Source: Calliopsis andreniformis
Lineage: Eukaryota; Arthropoda; Insecta; Hymenoptera; Andrenidae
DNA length: 64,000 nt
NCBI RefSeq assembly: GCF_051401765.1
Contig: NC_135071.1
Coordinates: 9,774,961 to 9,838,960, forward strand
Reading direction: 5' to 3'
Shown here in pieces: positions 24,545-36,169 of the stretch (positions are counted from its first letter, which is position 1; each line of letters begins with the position of its first letter). A program made the translations under genes and the position numbers. Under the pieces are notes generated by a model. It was not told where the DNA came from and ran no database searches. It saw only the letters and a program-made list of their open reading frames with translations.

Positions 24545-25027
24545 TTATAGGCTATGTACTTCAACTAAGTGATAAAGTTCAGTGTCTTTCAGAAAATCTA
24601 GCACATTTTTCCAAAAAATCTTTGTACGAAGCACTTCTGGGAATGGTAATAGATGATATTCTTTCCTTTTGTTTCTGCACTTAACGCGGCTACTTAAAAT
24701 GTGTTGAATAGAGTTAAGTTTGTTATATGGGTCACAGAAGTGGGAGTTTGTTTTAGTGATGTAATAGCAACGAGACCAATGCGTATGTCCGATTCTCAGT
24801 CTTGTTACTACGATGTTGTTCTTCTTATTCATGGAAATTGCAGGGCAGACTTCATGTATCATGTTGTGAATTTGATGCAGTTGAGTGGGTCTTGAGTCTT
24901 TCCATTTATCATTCCCATATTCTCGTGTTGCTTTTTGAAGAATCCTTTGGATATTTTTGTAGAATACCGATACGCAGTTGGTTGTAGTTGTAGTCACGTT
25001 ATTAGGGTTACGATACAATAAAATCAT
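24545..25027 (-). pseudogene. C-terminal end of a non-LTR retrotransposon ORF2 (after RNase H)
   Basis: A 160-residue minus-strand frame. Residues around 73-90 (VTRLRIGHTHWSRCYYITK) match the conserved 'TRLRIGHT-LTHSYLL' motif that follows the RNase H domain in I/Jockey-type retrotransposons. It is followed by a zinc-binding-like segment (HFCDPYNK, then H-x7-C). In that segment the second Cys of the usual CxxC is replaced by Tyr. The frame ends with a short helical tail (FWKNVLDFLKDTELYHLVE), as family members do, so the stop is probably the natural one. The reverse transcriptase and RNase H catalytic parts are absent upstream, so this is a 5'-truncated copy. Its 3' UTR would lie below 24545. 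It is on the opposite strand to the ORF1 relic at 20960-21738 and so is not the same insertion in simple form. Confidence 0.75.
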
Positions 25028-25254
25028 GTCGTAGCTTTAAGAGTGATAGCAAGTTAGGATACTGAACAGTTGAGTTTGCAGTAAAGAGAGCTGGACGCTT
25101 AGAATTAGCATAAATTTGAGGCAAGAATGAAATTGAAAACGCACACAAAATGAATCAATTTTTGTTGCAAAGGAAATACCTATGTTCTATAAATTATTTA
25201 GTCTAATTGCTCAGATACTAAGTCTTTATTTGAACCTTAAATACAAAATTCCAG
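25028..25254. other. Non-coding sequence
   Basis: Nothing recognisable. It may contain more degraded retrotransposon sequence adjoining the ORF2 fragment. Confidence 0.3.
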
Positions 25255-25625
25255 AAACTTAAACAGGTACTCAAGGAAACATCAAATATTTGAAAATTGA
25301 GAATTTCTAATTTAAAAATTGGAAAATTTGTAAGATGAAATACTTTGAATTTTTGAAACTTTGGAAATTGAAAGTTAGACAATTTTTAAAATTGTAGTTT
25401 TTATATTTGAAATATTTAAAATTTGTGGAACTTTGAATACTTATATTTTAAACTGTAAAATGTTTGAAAATCTAACGACTTGAAACCTAAAAATATAAAA
25501 CTTGACAATATCAGGGATTTTTTATTTATATACATTTGAAATGTTCGAAAATATAAAGGTTTGAGATTTTCCGAACTTAAAAGCTTCGAATTTAACAGTT
25601 CGATGTTAAAACATTGGACGAACTG
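25255..25625. repeat. Degenerate TTTGAAA array (reverse orientation of the TTTCAAA arrays)
   Basis: Repeated variants of TTTGAAATTTTTGAAA and ATTTGAAA. It equals the arrays at 11280, 13285 and 19112 read on the other strand. Confidence 0.6.
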
Positions 25626-28086
25626 AATGTAATATTTTAATCTGGTCATAATAATTTTTGTGTGCCATTACGGTCGGCGGATCGTAGAAATCAATCATAT
25701 ATTTAATAACAAGCTCGAATGTTTATATCAAAGAAAATTAATAAATGACCAACGAAATATAAATCATTAATGAATTATTTTCAAGGTTTGTAACGCCTGC
25801 CTCGATACCTAAACGTTATAAAAGTCACATGTTTTATTCAATATTATACACTTTTATATCCCAGTTCTCACACACTCACGCAACTATTCAGTTGCATCCA
25901 CTATGCAGACAGCCCTAGAAGTATTGATGCAATGCAAGATTGATAGAGGAAACAGTGACTTTTGTATATAGCTAATAGAATCAAAATTTCACTTCCATTT
26001 TCTGTATTCTTTGTCTGCATAACATTTTTTTATTCAAAATAATGTTCAGAACGGGTAAAAAATGCATTTATTGGGTATCCTGCTGAATACACTGTATAGA
26101 ATTGTTTGAAACGTAATTTTAGAATTACAAAAACTATGAAAAGCTTGAATAGTAAATAGTGAAATGAAATTGGTGATGTTATAACACTTCAAATTACTAT
26201 ATTTAGAAATAACTTGTGGATCCACTATTGCAAGTAGATTCAGCTGATACTGCTGTAACGTAGTTAAACGATGCTAAAAGTTGAACTATACTTTCGAAGA
26301 AGAAAAAACTAGCATGCATTATTCACTATCGTGTATTAATATTACTGAACTATACTGTATACGTTCTACCATTCTAATATAGTACTGAAAAATACTCTTA
26401 AATTTTAGTACCTAATTATGTTTCTTATACACCTATTACTTTCTAATGACAGAATATTATAATTGGTAATGCAGTCTTATAAGTGAGTTACCCTCAAAAT
26501 CCAAATACGTACCTCGTACGCCTCCTTCCATATTAGTCGTGCACTAATTATTATTAGATCATTAATTCTGGATCCACAATTTAACACATATCGATTTAAC
26601 ATTCGCCAGTCTTCAAAAATATCTACGTTAATAGTGAAACATTGCACGCGAGTTCCTGATCTACTGAAGCTACGTACATCTCTACGTACTAAATGTGAGC
26701 CGATTCTTCGATTAATAATGCACCTGCTGTCTACCAATCGCCAACCGAATTTAGCTCATCGTGTCCACAAATCCTCTACCAAAGGAGCACCTCGTGCTGC
26801 GATCTCGTTGGAAAAGCTCATAAACTTCGAATAAAGAACGATTGGGGGGTTAGGGGGTGTATCGTAAAGCCGAACTGCATAAACGCAACTGGCTGTGTCG
26901 AATCCAAGTGATGAGGGCTCGAGAGCCAAGGGATGGCCAGTTAGAGCCAAGGGGATGAGGTACTGAATGGTTCTCTGCTTCCGTCGAATCGTCTAATCGT
27001 ACGTACCTATCTGGGACGGATTAAACGATCGAACGGGGTCAGCGTCGAGCACACCTATGTTCTCCGAGCAATAACTTGCGTCATCATTCCCGAGTACAGA
27101 GCCGTAATCGCGTCCACCTATCCTGGCCATTTTTTTCTGACTTTAAATCTGATACCGCGGTAAATAGGGTTTACCATGAAACCTGAGGGCTCTCTGTTAC
27201 TCTCATGCTTATCGTACTCTCGAGATCGCGTATGCTATAAGAGGGCAGTCTTCACAAGAATTTGATAATTTTTTGGCTCGTTTTCTGGGAGGTTCTCTGA
27301 TTACACGCTAACGTCACAGTACATTTTCATCTTGAGCAAGATATGCTAAAAACGAGTAAAATTTACAATTAATCTTGAAGCTAGCATCAAATTAGAAGAA
27401 TTATTATTAAACCTTCCTATTTGAGCTCTGGGTCTCCTAGGACCCAAGCAATGTTTATGTTACAGCTGCAAAATACGAAGCTGTGGTAATTGTTGACGTA
27501 CTGTTATCATAAAGCTCAACAGAATTAGAAGAACTGCTATTACTAGTCATTACAAATTCATCACAGATTTCAGTTATGCAGGCTTCTATGATATGGCACT
27601 TTGAGATATTAAAGTTCACATATTCACATTAGTGTTACTCGAGTCTTTGAAGCTTTAATGCTGAGCCATAGATACTAAGTTCTTGAGACTAATATCGTAT
27701 AAAGCTAAAAATTTCGAAGTTAAAAGGCTGAAGATTTAAGGGTCAGTTCTCGGAGCTCTTGAGGTCAAAGTAAAGTAAATGCACAATAACGATTTTAATT
27801 ATAATAATTTAAGAACGATTGTTCACTTGGAATACTGACGGCTGAAACTGACAAAATGTCCGAATTTCAATCTTTGCAAATTGAACTCTGATGTTTTTGC
27901 AACAGAAACAAACGTATTTGGAATAGAATGTTAAATTTGTTATTGTTGATCCTCTATGCTAAAATCATATTGTTCATAGTTTGATTCAGTTTTCTGGTGG
28001 TAATGTTTTCGAATAATATCGGTATAATGTTATTGATACAGATCGCACGATAATTTTCAACATTCGATTTATCACTGGACTAAAAT
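25626..28086. other. Non-coding sequence with an island at about 26620-27240
   Basis: No gene is recognised. The island at 26620-27240 is richer in CpG, and a run GGGGGGTTAGGGGG lies near 26844. A minus-strand frame at 26477-26737 contains GAG-GTACGT (donor-like) near 26512. Its product resembles no family I know. Confidence 0.3.
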
Positions 28087-28422
28087 AAGGTCGTTTTGAG
28101 TGAACAGATTTTCCCTTTTTCGAGTCTGCTGTTTCCTCTCATACCCACCACCACTTTTTCAGGCCCGACACCCTTTGACGCTGCAGCCTCTCCTTGGTAC
28201 ATGTATATACATACGTGTACCAAGCATCCTTCACTTTTTCAGCCATCATTTGGGTAGATATTTTGCAAGGTGTGCCGAATAGACTATTGAGATCTTGCTA
28301 TTGAAGACATAGGAAGGAGGGCCTGTTGCACCAAAGGGTATCGGCCCTGAAGAAGTAGTGGTGAATGTGGGAGGAAACAGCAGACTGAAGGAAAGGGAAA
28401 ATCCGTTCCCTGTCTCAAAATG
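28087..28422. repeat. Large foldback (inverted repeat), ~95-110 bp arms
   Basis: The left arm (28087-28195) and right arm (28311-28422) are reverse complements over nearly their whole length. GAACAGATTTTCCCTTT at 28102 pairs with the reverse complement GAACGGATTTTCCCTTT. AGTCTGCTGTTTCCTC is identical in both arms. CACTTTTTCAGGCCCGACAC matches a variant of itself. The loop is about 115 bp and starts with a second small hairpin, GGTACATGTAT-atac-ATACGTGTACC (28196-28221). A diverged copy of the right terminus (GTCCGTTCCCTGTC) recurs at 54173-54215, so this is probably a foldback MITE. A transcript would fold into a long hairpin. Confidence 0.8.
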
Positions 28423-28568
28423 GCCCCACCTTAATTTTTTAATAGGCTGAGAAGTATCAGAATTCTACAAAACGATTACAAATAATACAAATACATGGAA
28501 TAAAATAAAGTTGCAGTGCCTAAAGAACGCTGAAGGTATTCCATTAACAGGAGTAATGCCTTGGATGA
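28423..28568. other. Non-coding sequence
   Basis: It may contain a further, strongly diverged unit of the following tandem array. Confidence 0.3.
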
Positions 28569-29120
28569 AATTGAATTTTCACTGTTATCAAATAGTAGTC
28601 ATTTGAAAGCATGAAATTAAGCGAAAATAATGTGAACGATCTGTAAAATATGCAACTAATCGTGAAAATGCAATACCATAAAACTACAAAAATTGAAATT
28701 CCAATATTGTCATCAATGGCTTAGAAGCTTGAATTCTGATAAAAAAGAGTAACCGAGCTGTAAAATATGCAATTAGCCTGCAGTGCAGTAATTAATTACG
28801 CAGTTGAGCATAAAACTACAAAAATGAAAGTTCCAATATTACCCGTAACGCAGAAGTTTGAAATTTAAGACGAAAGAAGTGAACGACTTGTAAAACATCC
28901 ATTTCATCTTCGATAGACAGCGGTATAAAACTGCAAAAACTGAAATTCAAATAATATCGTCTGTCACTGAAAAGTTTAATATTCATCGTAAATGATGTGA
29001 GCAATCTGAGGAATATTCAATCAATCTCGAAGGTGGCATGAAACTGTTAAACTTCCACGAGTCACAGTGTTATTTCCAGTCACTCAAGAACTTGAAATTC
29101 AGTGTTGATAGCAACTTTGA
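28569..29120. repeat. Diverged tandem array with ~115-130 bp units
   Basis: Units 2 to 5 begin at 28678, 28810, 28925 and 29038 with ATAAAACTACAAAAA or ATGAAACTGTTAAAC. Each continues 'TTGAAATTCCAATATT-gTC', then 'AGAAGTTTGAA', then 'GTGAACGA-CTGTAAAATATGCAA'. Spacing is 132, 115 and 113 bp. Unit 1 at 28569 lacks the clean start. There are no ORFs. The units are well diverged. Confidence 0.75.
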
Positions 29121-32100
29121 TTCTGCTTGAGTCTCAGGTGGCGTCTTCTGTTCTCCATTAGAAACACGAGCAAAGCTTTAATCGTTGAAGCGGAAACGTT
29201 AAGAGAGCACAATGGGTTGGGGAGTTTTATTGGGAGACCATCGAACTTTTAAAGGTCCAGCTTAACTTAAGTTCTCGAGTGAATCGTAGAAGAGAATCGG
29301 ATGTGTTAGTGCTGTGGACGCTCTTGTGGCTGCATGAGTGAAATCAATGTGTCCTGGGTCAAACTACGAAGGAACTTGAACCTGTCCCAGTTTGCTCGTT
29401 TCCTATCTCCTATCTCTCACACTGTCAGTCATCTAGATTTTTGGAAACATCGAATATCGAAGGCTTGTTACTTGAAAAGGAAACACATGATTTAGACTCA
29501 CAGCTGTGAAGAAAGACTCGTTTCCTAAAAACAAATAAAGGCTATGTTCCTAGGTTTCGAAGCAGTACTCTAAAAGTTGTATATTAGTTCGCTGATACTT
29601 GTTAAAATATTTCGCATCAGAGGGCAGTGGATACTATTGTGAAAACTAGAAATATAATTTTTAGAAATGGGTCGTATTTCCACTAAACGAGCAGGATTGT
29701 AAATTTATTAAAGTTTTAGACTGTGATTCCTCTCGAGGTTTTTCGTCGACAGCTAGGAGGGAACACCTACGTTGCGAAAAGCTGCCTTTGTCAAAGGATT
29801 GGATGATTAATCGCTCTCCTTGTTTCTCACGTACATGGTTCCGTGCATACGTCATTCGGGATTCAATGTTGAAAATTGCAGGGAAATCCTGGTGAGTGAT
29901 TGAACTCTTCCCGTTCTGTCAACCCAGGACACTGTTCGACACTTGACGCATGATACTTTTCGTAAATGTTCTGCCAGGATGTTATTGGATATTTAGGGAT
30001 TGGAGACACGTTAATGGGTTTGGCCAATTTAGAGTGGTAGATCATTGACTCAATTCAATTAATGCTACTTGGCTGAACGTTGGACAATCTCCCCCAGAGA
30101 TCTGTGGTCCTAACCACCCTCGCTAAGAGTACGTGAATGTATCACTCATCTGGAAAAGTGTTTGTTAGGGAAAAAGATAAGATACGATATAGCAACTGAT
30201 TATCATAAGACTAGGACAGCAGCTATCAGCTCCTATCAGCACTTATGTAAGACTCAAAGAAGACAAAAGCCTAAAAAATTCTAGAGATCTTATATTCTAC
30301 TATCGTCGTTCAAAACGATCGAGAACAACGTGACACGATTGATGCGGAGATGCCACAATAAAAACGCGTCGTAAAAACGAGCACCGTGTCCAATGAAATG
30401 GCAGAAGAGGTCGTAGAGTTACGACAGCCAACCGCACGCTACTTTGGCAAAAAGCTCTGGCAAGTTTCGTCTCATCGAGGATTAAATCGGCTGTCACGTC
30501 TGCTGTGTATTCAAATATTTTCTGAATTTTCGTGCCACTTGCCAAGTGAAATGCGGCAACAGTCCTCTCACACGTGCAGTTTCATCCTCTGTTGCTTAAT
30601 CAGCACATTTCTATCACATAACCACTTAGTTACTTTGTATTCTATTAATTCAGATTCACTGGATTCTTTTATGAGCCACTTCTGCTAACAGATCCTTCTA
30701 AATTCTGCTACCAAATTCCTTATCGACGCTAGATTTGGCCAATGAGATCTCAATATATGTATAGCAGTACCCTAATTAATCTAGAGACTCTGTTGAGTCG
30801 AAACTGCTTTCTCCTCTGTGGTTTGTTTCTAGTGCCTCAGTTTCTGCATCAATTACCTATGGACTATAGGAGTCAAACACTTTAGATCAATCACTCAGGT
30901 AAGGATGTTAAGCTCCACGCTGGTGATAGTTTAAGTGTCAGTTACGGTACTTCGAATAATCAGATCAACCTGTTCGATTGCTGACCACCGAATCTCTCTA
31001 TCACTCGTCCCGTCGTTACTGTTATTATCGCGATAAAGGTCAAGCGCGCACGGCCGATAATCGGGGGACGATTTTGTCGGATCTAACAGATAGAACGAAT
31101 TTTTTTCTCTCGGCTGTCTACTTCGTTGCTCGTGTGCATGGTATCGTTAAAATTTATTAAGTCTATTAAAATCGACAAAATTGTAATTCATCGATTGTCG
31201 ATCGTGTACTCTTGGCTAAACACAATAAAAAGTGATCTCGATACAATTTCTTCTCTTAGGTGATTTTTTCGATATATTAGCCACTTTTACGTTACTTAGA
31301 CGCTTCTAAAAAGTTTTTCCCAAGGTACATTAAAATTGTCGCTTAAAATGAAATTTTACGAAGAGCCCTATTTTCTTGAAGTACACTTGAAACTTCTTTA
31401 ACAGAGATTCTAGGATAGAAATTTTTGAATAAGTAGACTCATCCTTGTAGCCCCTGAGGGTATAATTATTTTCATATTCATTTAGAATTTTAGCAACAAC
31501 TGAAAACGATAGCAATTAATTTTAAACAGTAGTGAATAATTACTGTTCGTTTAAATTGCGCAATTTTTTCTAAGTTGATCGCTGGAAAATGGCCCATCAC
31601 TGTCTCTGTGAAATATAATTCTCATTCTATTAATGAATGTAGACGTTTTTGTTTAACCGTTGATGATAACTGGCAAATGGCACCACTGGCAGTCAATTAT
31701 TCAGTCAATCAAGCTTCGTCTATATAGCACTCGTAAAACGTGCATCATTTACTTCACTAGCGAATGGCCCCATAGGTCGGTATTTTATGAAAGGAAGTTT
31801 TATTGTGGGTAATCATGATTGCTCGGTCCTATATCCGTATTATGAGAGGAAGTGCTCTATAACATTTTGGTTTCCATTAATTAGGACTAATGCCAGCCGT
31901 GTCAGAAGATAAACGGGAGAACTTTTTCTGAAACCTAGTGCTCATCTTCTGGTTTTTCTGATAGCGTCTATGGCTTTGAGATATTCAGACGTGGTCTTCT
32001 TAAATTCTAAATTTGATTTCTTCTTCTGCTTTTATTTCTACATTTTTCAAAAGTGTATCTAACTTAATTATTTCTTGTGATAAAGAATATAGAACACGTG

Positions 32101-33244
32101 TAGTTTCTTCTTTTAAAGTTATTATATTTTTATGTTATTTTTTAGCTACGTTAGAATTTGTTACCGTTACCCCAAAACCGAATTTTCGTTGAAGCTTGAA
32201 TTCTTAGGAAGATGCTAGAGAGCTGTGCAGCTGTGAGAGTGGAAAAAAGCTGCAAGGGCTGAGAAAAATACTGCCTTTCAATGGCTTAATGGCTTGAGTA
32301 TTTATTCTAACTGTAAGTGATTTAAACGCGGTGAAAGAAGTAAATAGGTGATAATACAGAACCAAAAGGAGCTTCTTCAGGTTTCTTTTAAATTACGCGA
32401 GAGTATTTGGAGTTTCAACGCGTTGGTAAATTACACCACTAAATATCAATCGCTCGATTGGTTAATAATGAGTTCAAATTGATTTCGATGGTCAGAGAAG
32501 ATTAAATGCTTTGGAAGTTTGCGATGATCTAAGCAGTTTCTAAAGATAACCCTAGAGAAATATCGCTTATCGATCTCTGCAATTAAAGGTTTAAGATCAA
32601 CTAAATTTGCGTTCCAGACGACTCCTAAAATTGTATTTAATAAGAAATTCATTTCAGGGCTATTCTTACACTAATTGCATCTTGGAATCTATACTAGTAA
32701 AATAAATATCTACTTGAGTGTGAACAATTTTTATAGAAAGAAGATTCATGAAGAAGTTGGTCTCAAAGTTATTTCTCCCTATATTCTGTAAAATGATAAA
32801 CTGCGATCTTTTACACTGACTTTTCCTAACAACAGTTAAAGAAGTAGAAAATAATTAAAAATGCTATCAGTACTTCAAATACTATGATTTATATTTTACT
32901 TTTTATATTGTTTATGTGTTTCATATTAGATGCGTTCTGTAACTTTTTGCAAATTTAAAATTTTCATAAATGCATGAAGCACCTAGCAACGAATACAGTG
33001 AGTAAAACGTAACAAATTAGTTGCTTACTAGAAATTTGTAGCATAGTATATACGTGTATAGCAGGTATAGTATAGGAGTATCTCTACTATGGTAGATTTT
33101 AGTAAATTTCAAACTAGAACCTCACTCTTAAGTTAAACTCATAGTAAGTGTCGATGACCGAGTTAGTGTGGATTACTATTTAGGTACTTTGCTCCAAAGA
33201 TTCGCAGTCTGTTAATAAAGCAGATGCAAAGAGACAGAGAATTA
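29121..33244. other. Non-coding sequence with island at 30300-30560
   Basis: No gene is recognised. The island at 30300-30560 gives overlapping frames on both strands. A second short CpG-rich patch lies at 31010-31090. The rest is AT-rich without repeats I could define. Confidence 0.35.
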
Positions 33245-33540
33245 TTCAGAAATTGCACGAATTCTTCTTCTTCTCTACTTCTTTAAAAAATACAGTAGTT
33301 ATAATTCAACAGTATGTGTCACATGAAACAATCTCAGAACTAAGATTTAAACATAGAATTGAGCAAAAGTTGAGTCACGCGTGAATCAAATAGTTTCTCA
33401 ATTTTTCTTCTTCGATACTCTGCTGTTGCTTAAATAGTACAGTACTTAGAATTAAGTAGTTTCTGTCACATGGCCCAAGCAGTTTCAGAATAAAGTTTGC
33501 TTCTTTTGTAGCAAAAACCAGACTCAAGAAACCCATCCTA
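33245..33540. repeat. Diverged 148 bp tandem duplication
   Basis: TGTCACATG occurs at 33317 and 33465. In both copies a TTCTTCTTC-rich stretch and 'ACAGTA-TT--AATT-A' precede it, and 'CAGAA-TAA-TTT' follows. Confidence 0.55.
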
Positions 33541-34889
33541 AGAATTTGTGTCATTGCTAATATTCGAATGTTCCCTGAGTGCCTCCATAACTATATTTTC
33601 GATGCTCTCTGTATCAGTTGCTGTTCTCGCGCTATCAGAGATCCCAAGGATCTCGCGAGGCCAGATTATAGTCGCTCATTCGGCCTGAATTGGAGCAAAT
33701 AACAATTTCATGAACTCGTAGGGACCGAGGAACGACGGCTTTGCAATAATTGGAAATGTAAATAAGCCGGAAGTCCGACGCTTGTAAGCCTTCATTTGAA
33801 TTTTAAAGTTACACTTAGCGAATGCTTTCAAGCGACGCGTTATCGAAAAGAGATGACAATAGCTGCGCAAATCTACCCGTCGTTAAAAGCTCGCAAACTC
33901 TTACCAAAAAGTTACAAAGTTCCAATGAAACGATAACCATAGTTATATCAATTTTCATGTCGTTCGTACATTAAAGCAAACACTCTTGCATCTCTGCGAG
34001 ATAATGATTGAAAAAAAGAGTTAAAAAACACGGAAACTGCTGTCCACTACGTTCAAATTAAAAAGCACCGAAGAATACTTGGTGTATAAAAATTCTGAAA
34101 ATTTTTTCGACAATTTTCATTCATTTTTGGTCCTGAAACTCTCTCTTGTTCCTTCTTTTCAATAGAAGTTGAATTTCCATGAGAAACAGCGTTTCAAGTC
34201 ACGATATTCCCAGACTCGGAAAACTTATGCAAATGGGGGCTACGATCAAATTGCAAAACGTGCAAACAGTTTACCTTTGGCGAACGGTTTCAAGGTATGA
34301 AAACAGCCCCGATGTCTCGTTCCACTTCACCCATTGCAGAGCACCCTCAGGACTCCCGATGCGCGGCAAAGATAAAACTTTTAATACAAAAACCGGCAAA
34401 AAACAAAACCCGCCACGGAATCCATGCCGTCAGCTGCTCAAGATACGCCCCTTTATTCGAATCCTCTCAAGCACTGTTTTGTTTACGTTCTGACGCGTCC
34501 TCGTTAGTTCATTGGTAATGATGTTCCCAGTACTCAGCGAAACATTTGTCCCTTCAGATGGAACCACTTCAGTTGGAAAGGTTTGAAAAGAACACTGCTG
34601 GAAACTACATATGCCGAGTTTGCTTGGTTGTCACTGAACATTCCACGCGAACTCCGCAGTGCCACTGATTGCTGTCACATTTAGTTTCACCGTGGAAGTA
34701 ACTCGATCACACAGGCATTCTTTTTCCTTTATTAGGGAGATTGAAGACAGTCGAAGACATGAAGGGATATGCACGACACTTGGATGCGTTAATGTGGTGC
34801 AAAAAGTGTTTTCGAGCCGCAAAGATAGCGTAATCTCACTCGCGAGGCGCAGCGCTCTTCGCAAGGGGCGCGGCGTAACTGAGCCCGAG
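33541..34889. other. Non-coding sequence with GC-richer patches
   Basis: Patches at 33600-33890 and 34150-34520 have CpGs and short overlapping frames. Nothing is recognised. The right edge grades into the pyrimidine tract. Confidence 0.35.
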
Positions 34890-35290
34890 GACCAGCCCCT
34901 CTCTCTCACACCCTGTACCCGTCTCTCCCTCTCTTTGTCCTCCACGCAGTCGCTCTCCCTCACTCAGCGTTCTTTTCCCTTTCCTCATCCGCATCCCTCT
35001 TTCCCTCTCATGCATCCCTCGTTTCGGCCTGTCCTCCCTTTCTTGTCCCTTTTTTCCCTTCGTTTTCTCTGCTCGTCCGTCTCGCCTTGCTTTCACCCGC
35101 TAAACGCCTCAATCCTCGCCCCTTCGTATACAAGCGAGCAAGTGCACGAGTATATTCCTCCCTCGCCCCATACCAGTCCCTTCTCACCTGATCCCTCAAC
35201 CAATACTGTTTCTCTTCGACCCCTACATCTTGGTTCTTACTAATCTTTTCTCTATGTTAGACGCGAACCCTCTCTTTCCTTCTGTTTATA
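34890..35290. promoter_or_regulatory. Long pyrimidine (CT)-rich, CpG-containing tract
   Basis: The plus strand is strongly enriched in C and T (CTCTCTCTCACACC, CTCCCTCTCTTTGTCC, and so on) with interspersed CpGs. On the minus strand this reads as GAGAG-rich sequence, the core of the insect GAGA-factor site. The strand asymmetry alone explains the 194-codon plus frame and the overlapping minus frames here. A promoter, 5' UTR or GAGA-type regulatory element is my inference. No TATA or initiator is convincing. Confidence 0.4.
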
Positions 35291-36169
35291 ATAGCCGCGA
35301 CCTGTATCCTATCAGTTCTTTTCCTGGTGTCCTGCGCTGCTCTCGAAGCTTCCCTAGGTTTGTTGACTAACCCTCGCTGCACTCTTCGACAGTGTTGTTC
35401 TTCGTTGTATATATGTATTTTTGATCCCCAGGTAGGACAATGTTGAGACAAAGGCTATCTTGAGCTAATGGAGGAATTGTTTTGACTCTAAGAAAACCTT
35501 CGCCTGTTTGCAATGGCGGTAGTCGCTAGTACTAACACATCTGGATGCTCTTTTCAGTTTTCTGTCGTTGATGTTCAATTTTTGTTTTACTTTGTGTGTT
35601 TAATGATAAGTTAGTGTCCTGTGGCGCTTTCGACAGGGGTATCTGCTGTGTAATAGAACATCGATTAATTCTGTATTAATTATCGAAGGTGGTTAAATAA
35701 TATTTTCAAACCTTCTCAGATTAGAATATTCAAATTTCTAATTATTTCAACTTTTAAATCTCAAACTTTAAGGCTGCCAAAGCAGCATATTCATCAACAA
35801 AAATAGTGATAATATAGTGTGTAAAATTATTTTCTGGAATGGTCACTGTAAACGTACAAGGTAATTTTGGATGAAACTCAGTGTGATATAAGTACTTCAA
35901 TATGCTTTGCTAGCTAAAACGGTTTATGAACACATGTATACCTAATATGTTTGATATAAGTATTAAGTTTAGAGAAATTGCTACGTATTGATACTAAAAT
36001 TGTACGTTCCAGTCGATCTCGAATCACGAGAAAATATCTGTTAGAACACATTGATCCAAAAGTATCAAATTAAACTATAAGTGTCAATAGTATAAAAACA
36101 GATCCCAGTCTCATCACTATTACCATCTTTTCAAATATTGCTAATAAATACATATCATCAGTTTTTCAA
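35291..36169. other. Non-coding sequence
   Basis: No gene. A short TTTCAAA-type stretch lies at 35705-35775. Confidence 0.35.

Noticed and set aside
26477..26737. Minus-strand frame ending at a GTACGT donor-like site
   Set aside because: The translation shows no known domain, and acceptor evidence upstream is weak.
34659..35243. 194-codon plus-strand ORF
   Set aside because: It runs through a C/T-rich tract that is open in several frames on both strands. The translation is low-complexity Ser/Pro/Leu and has no domain.
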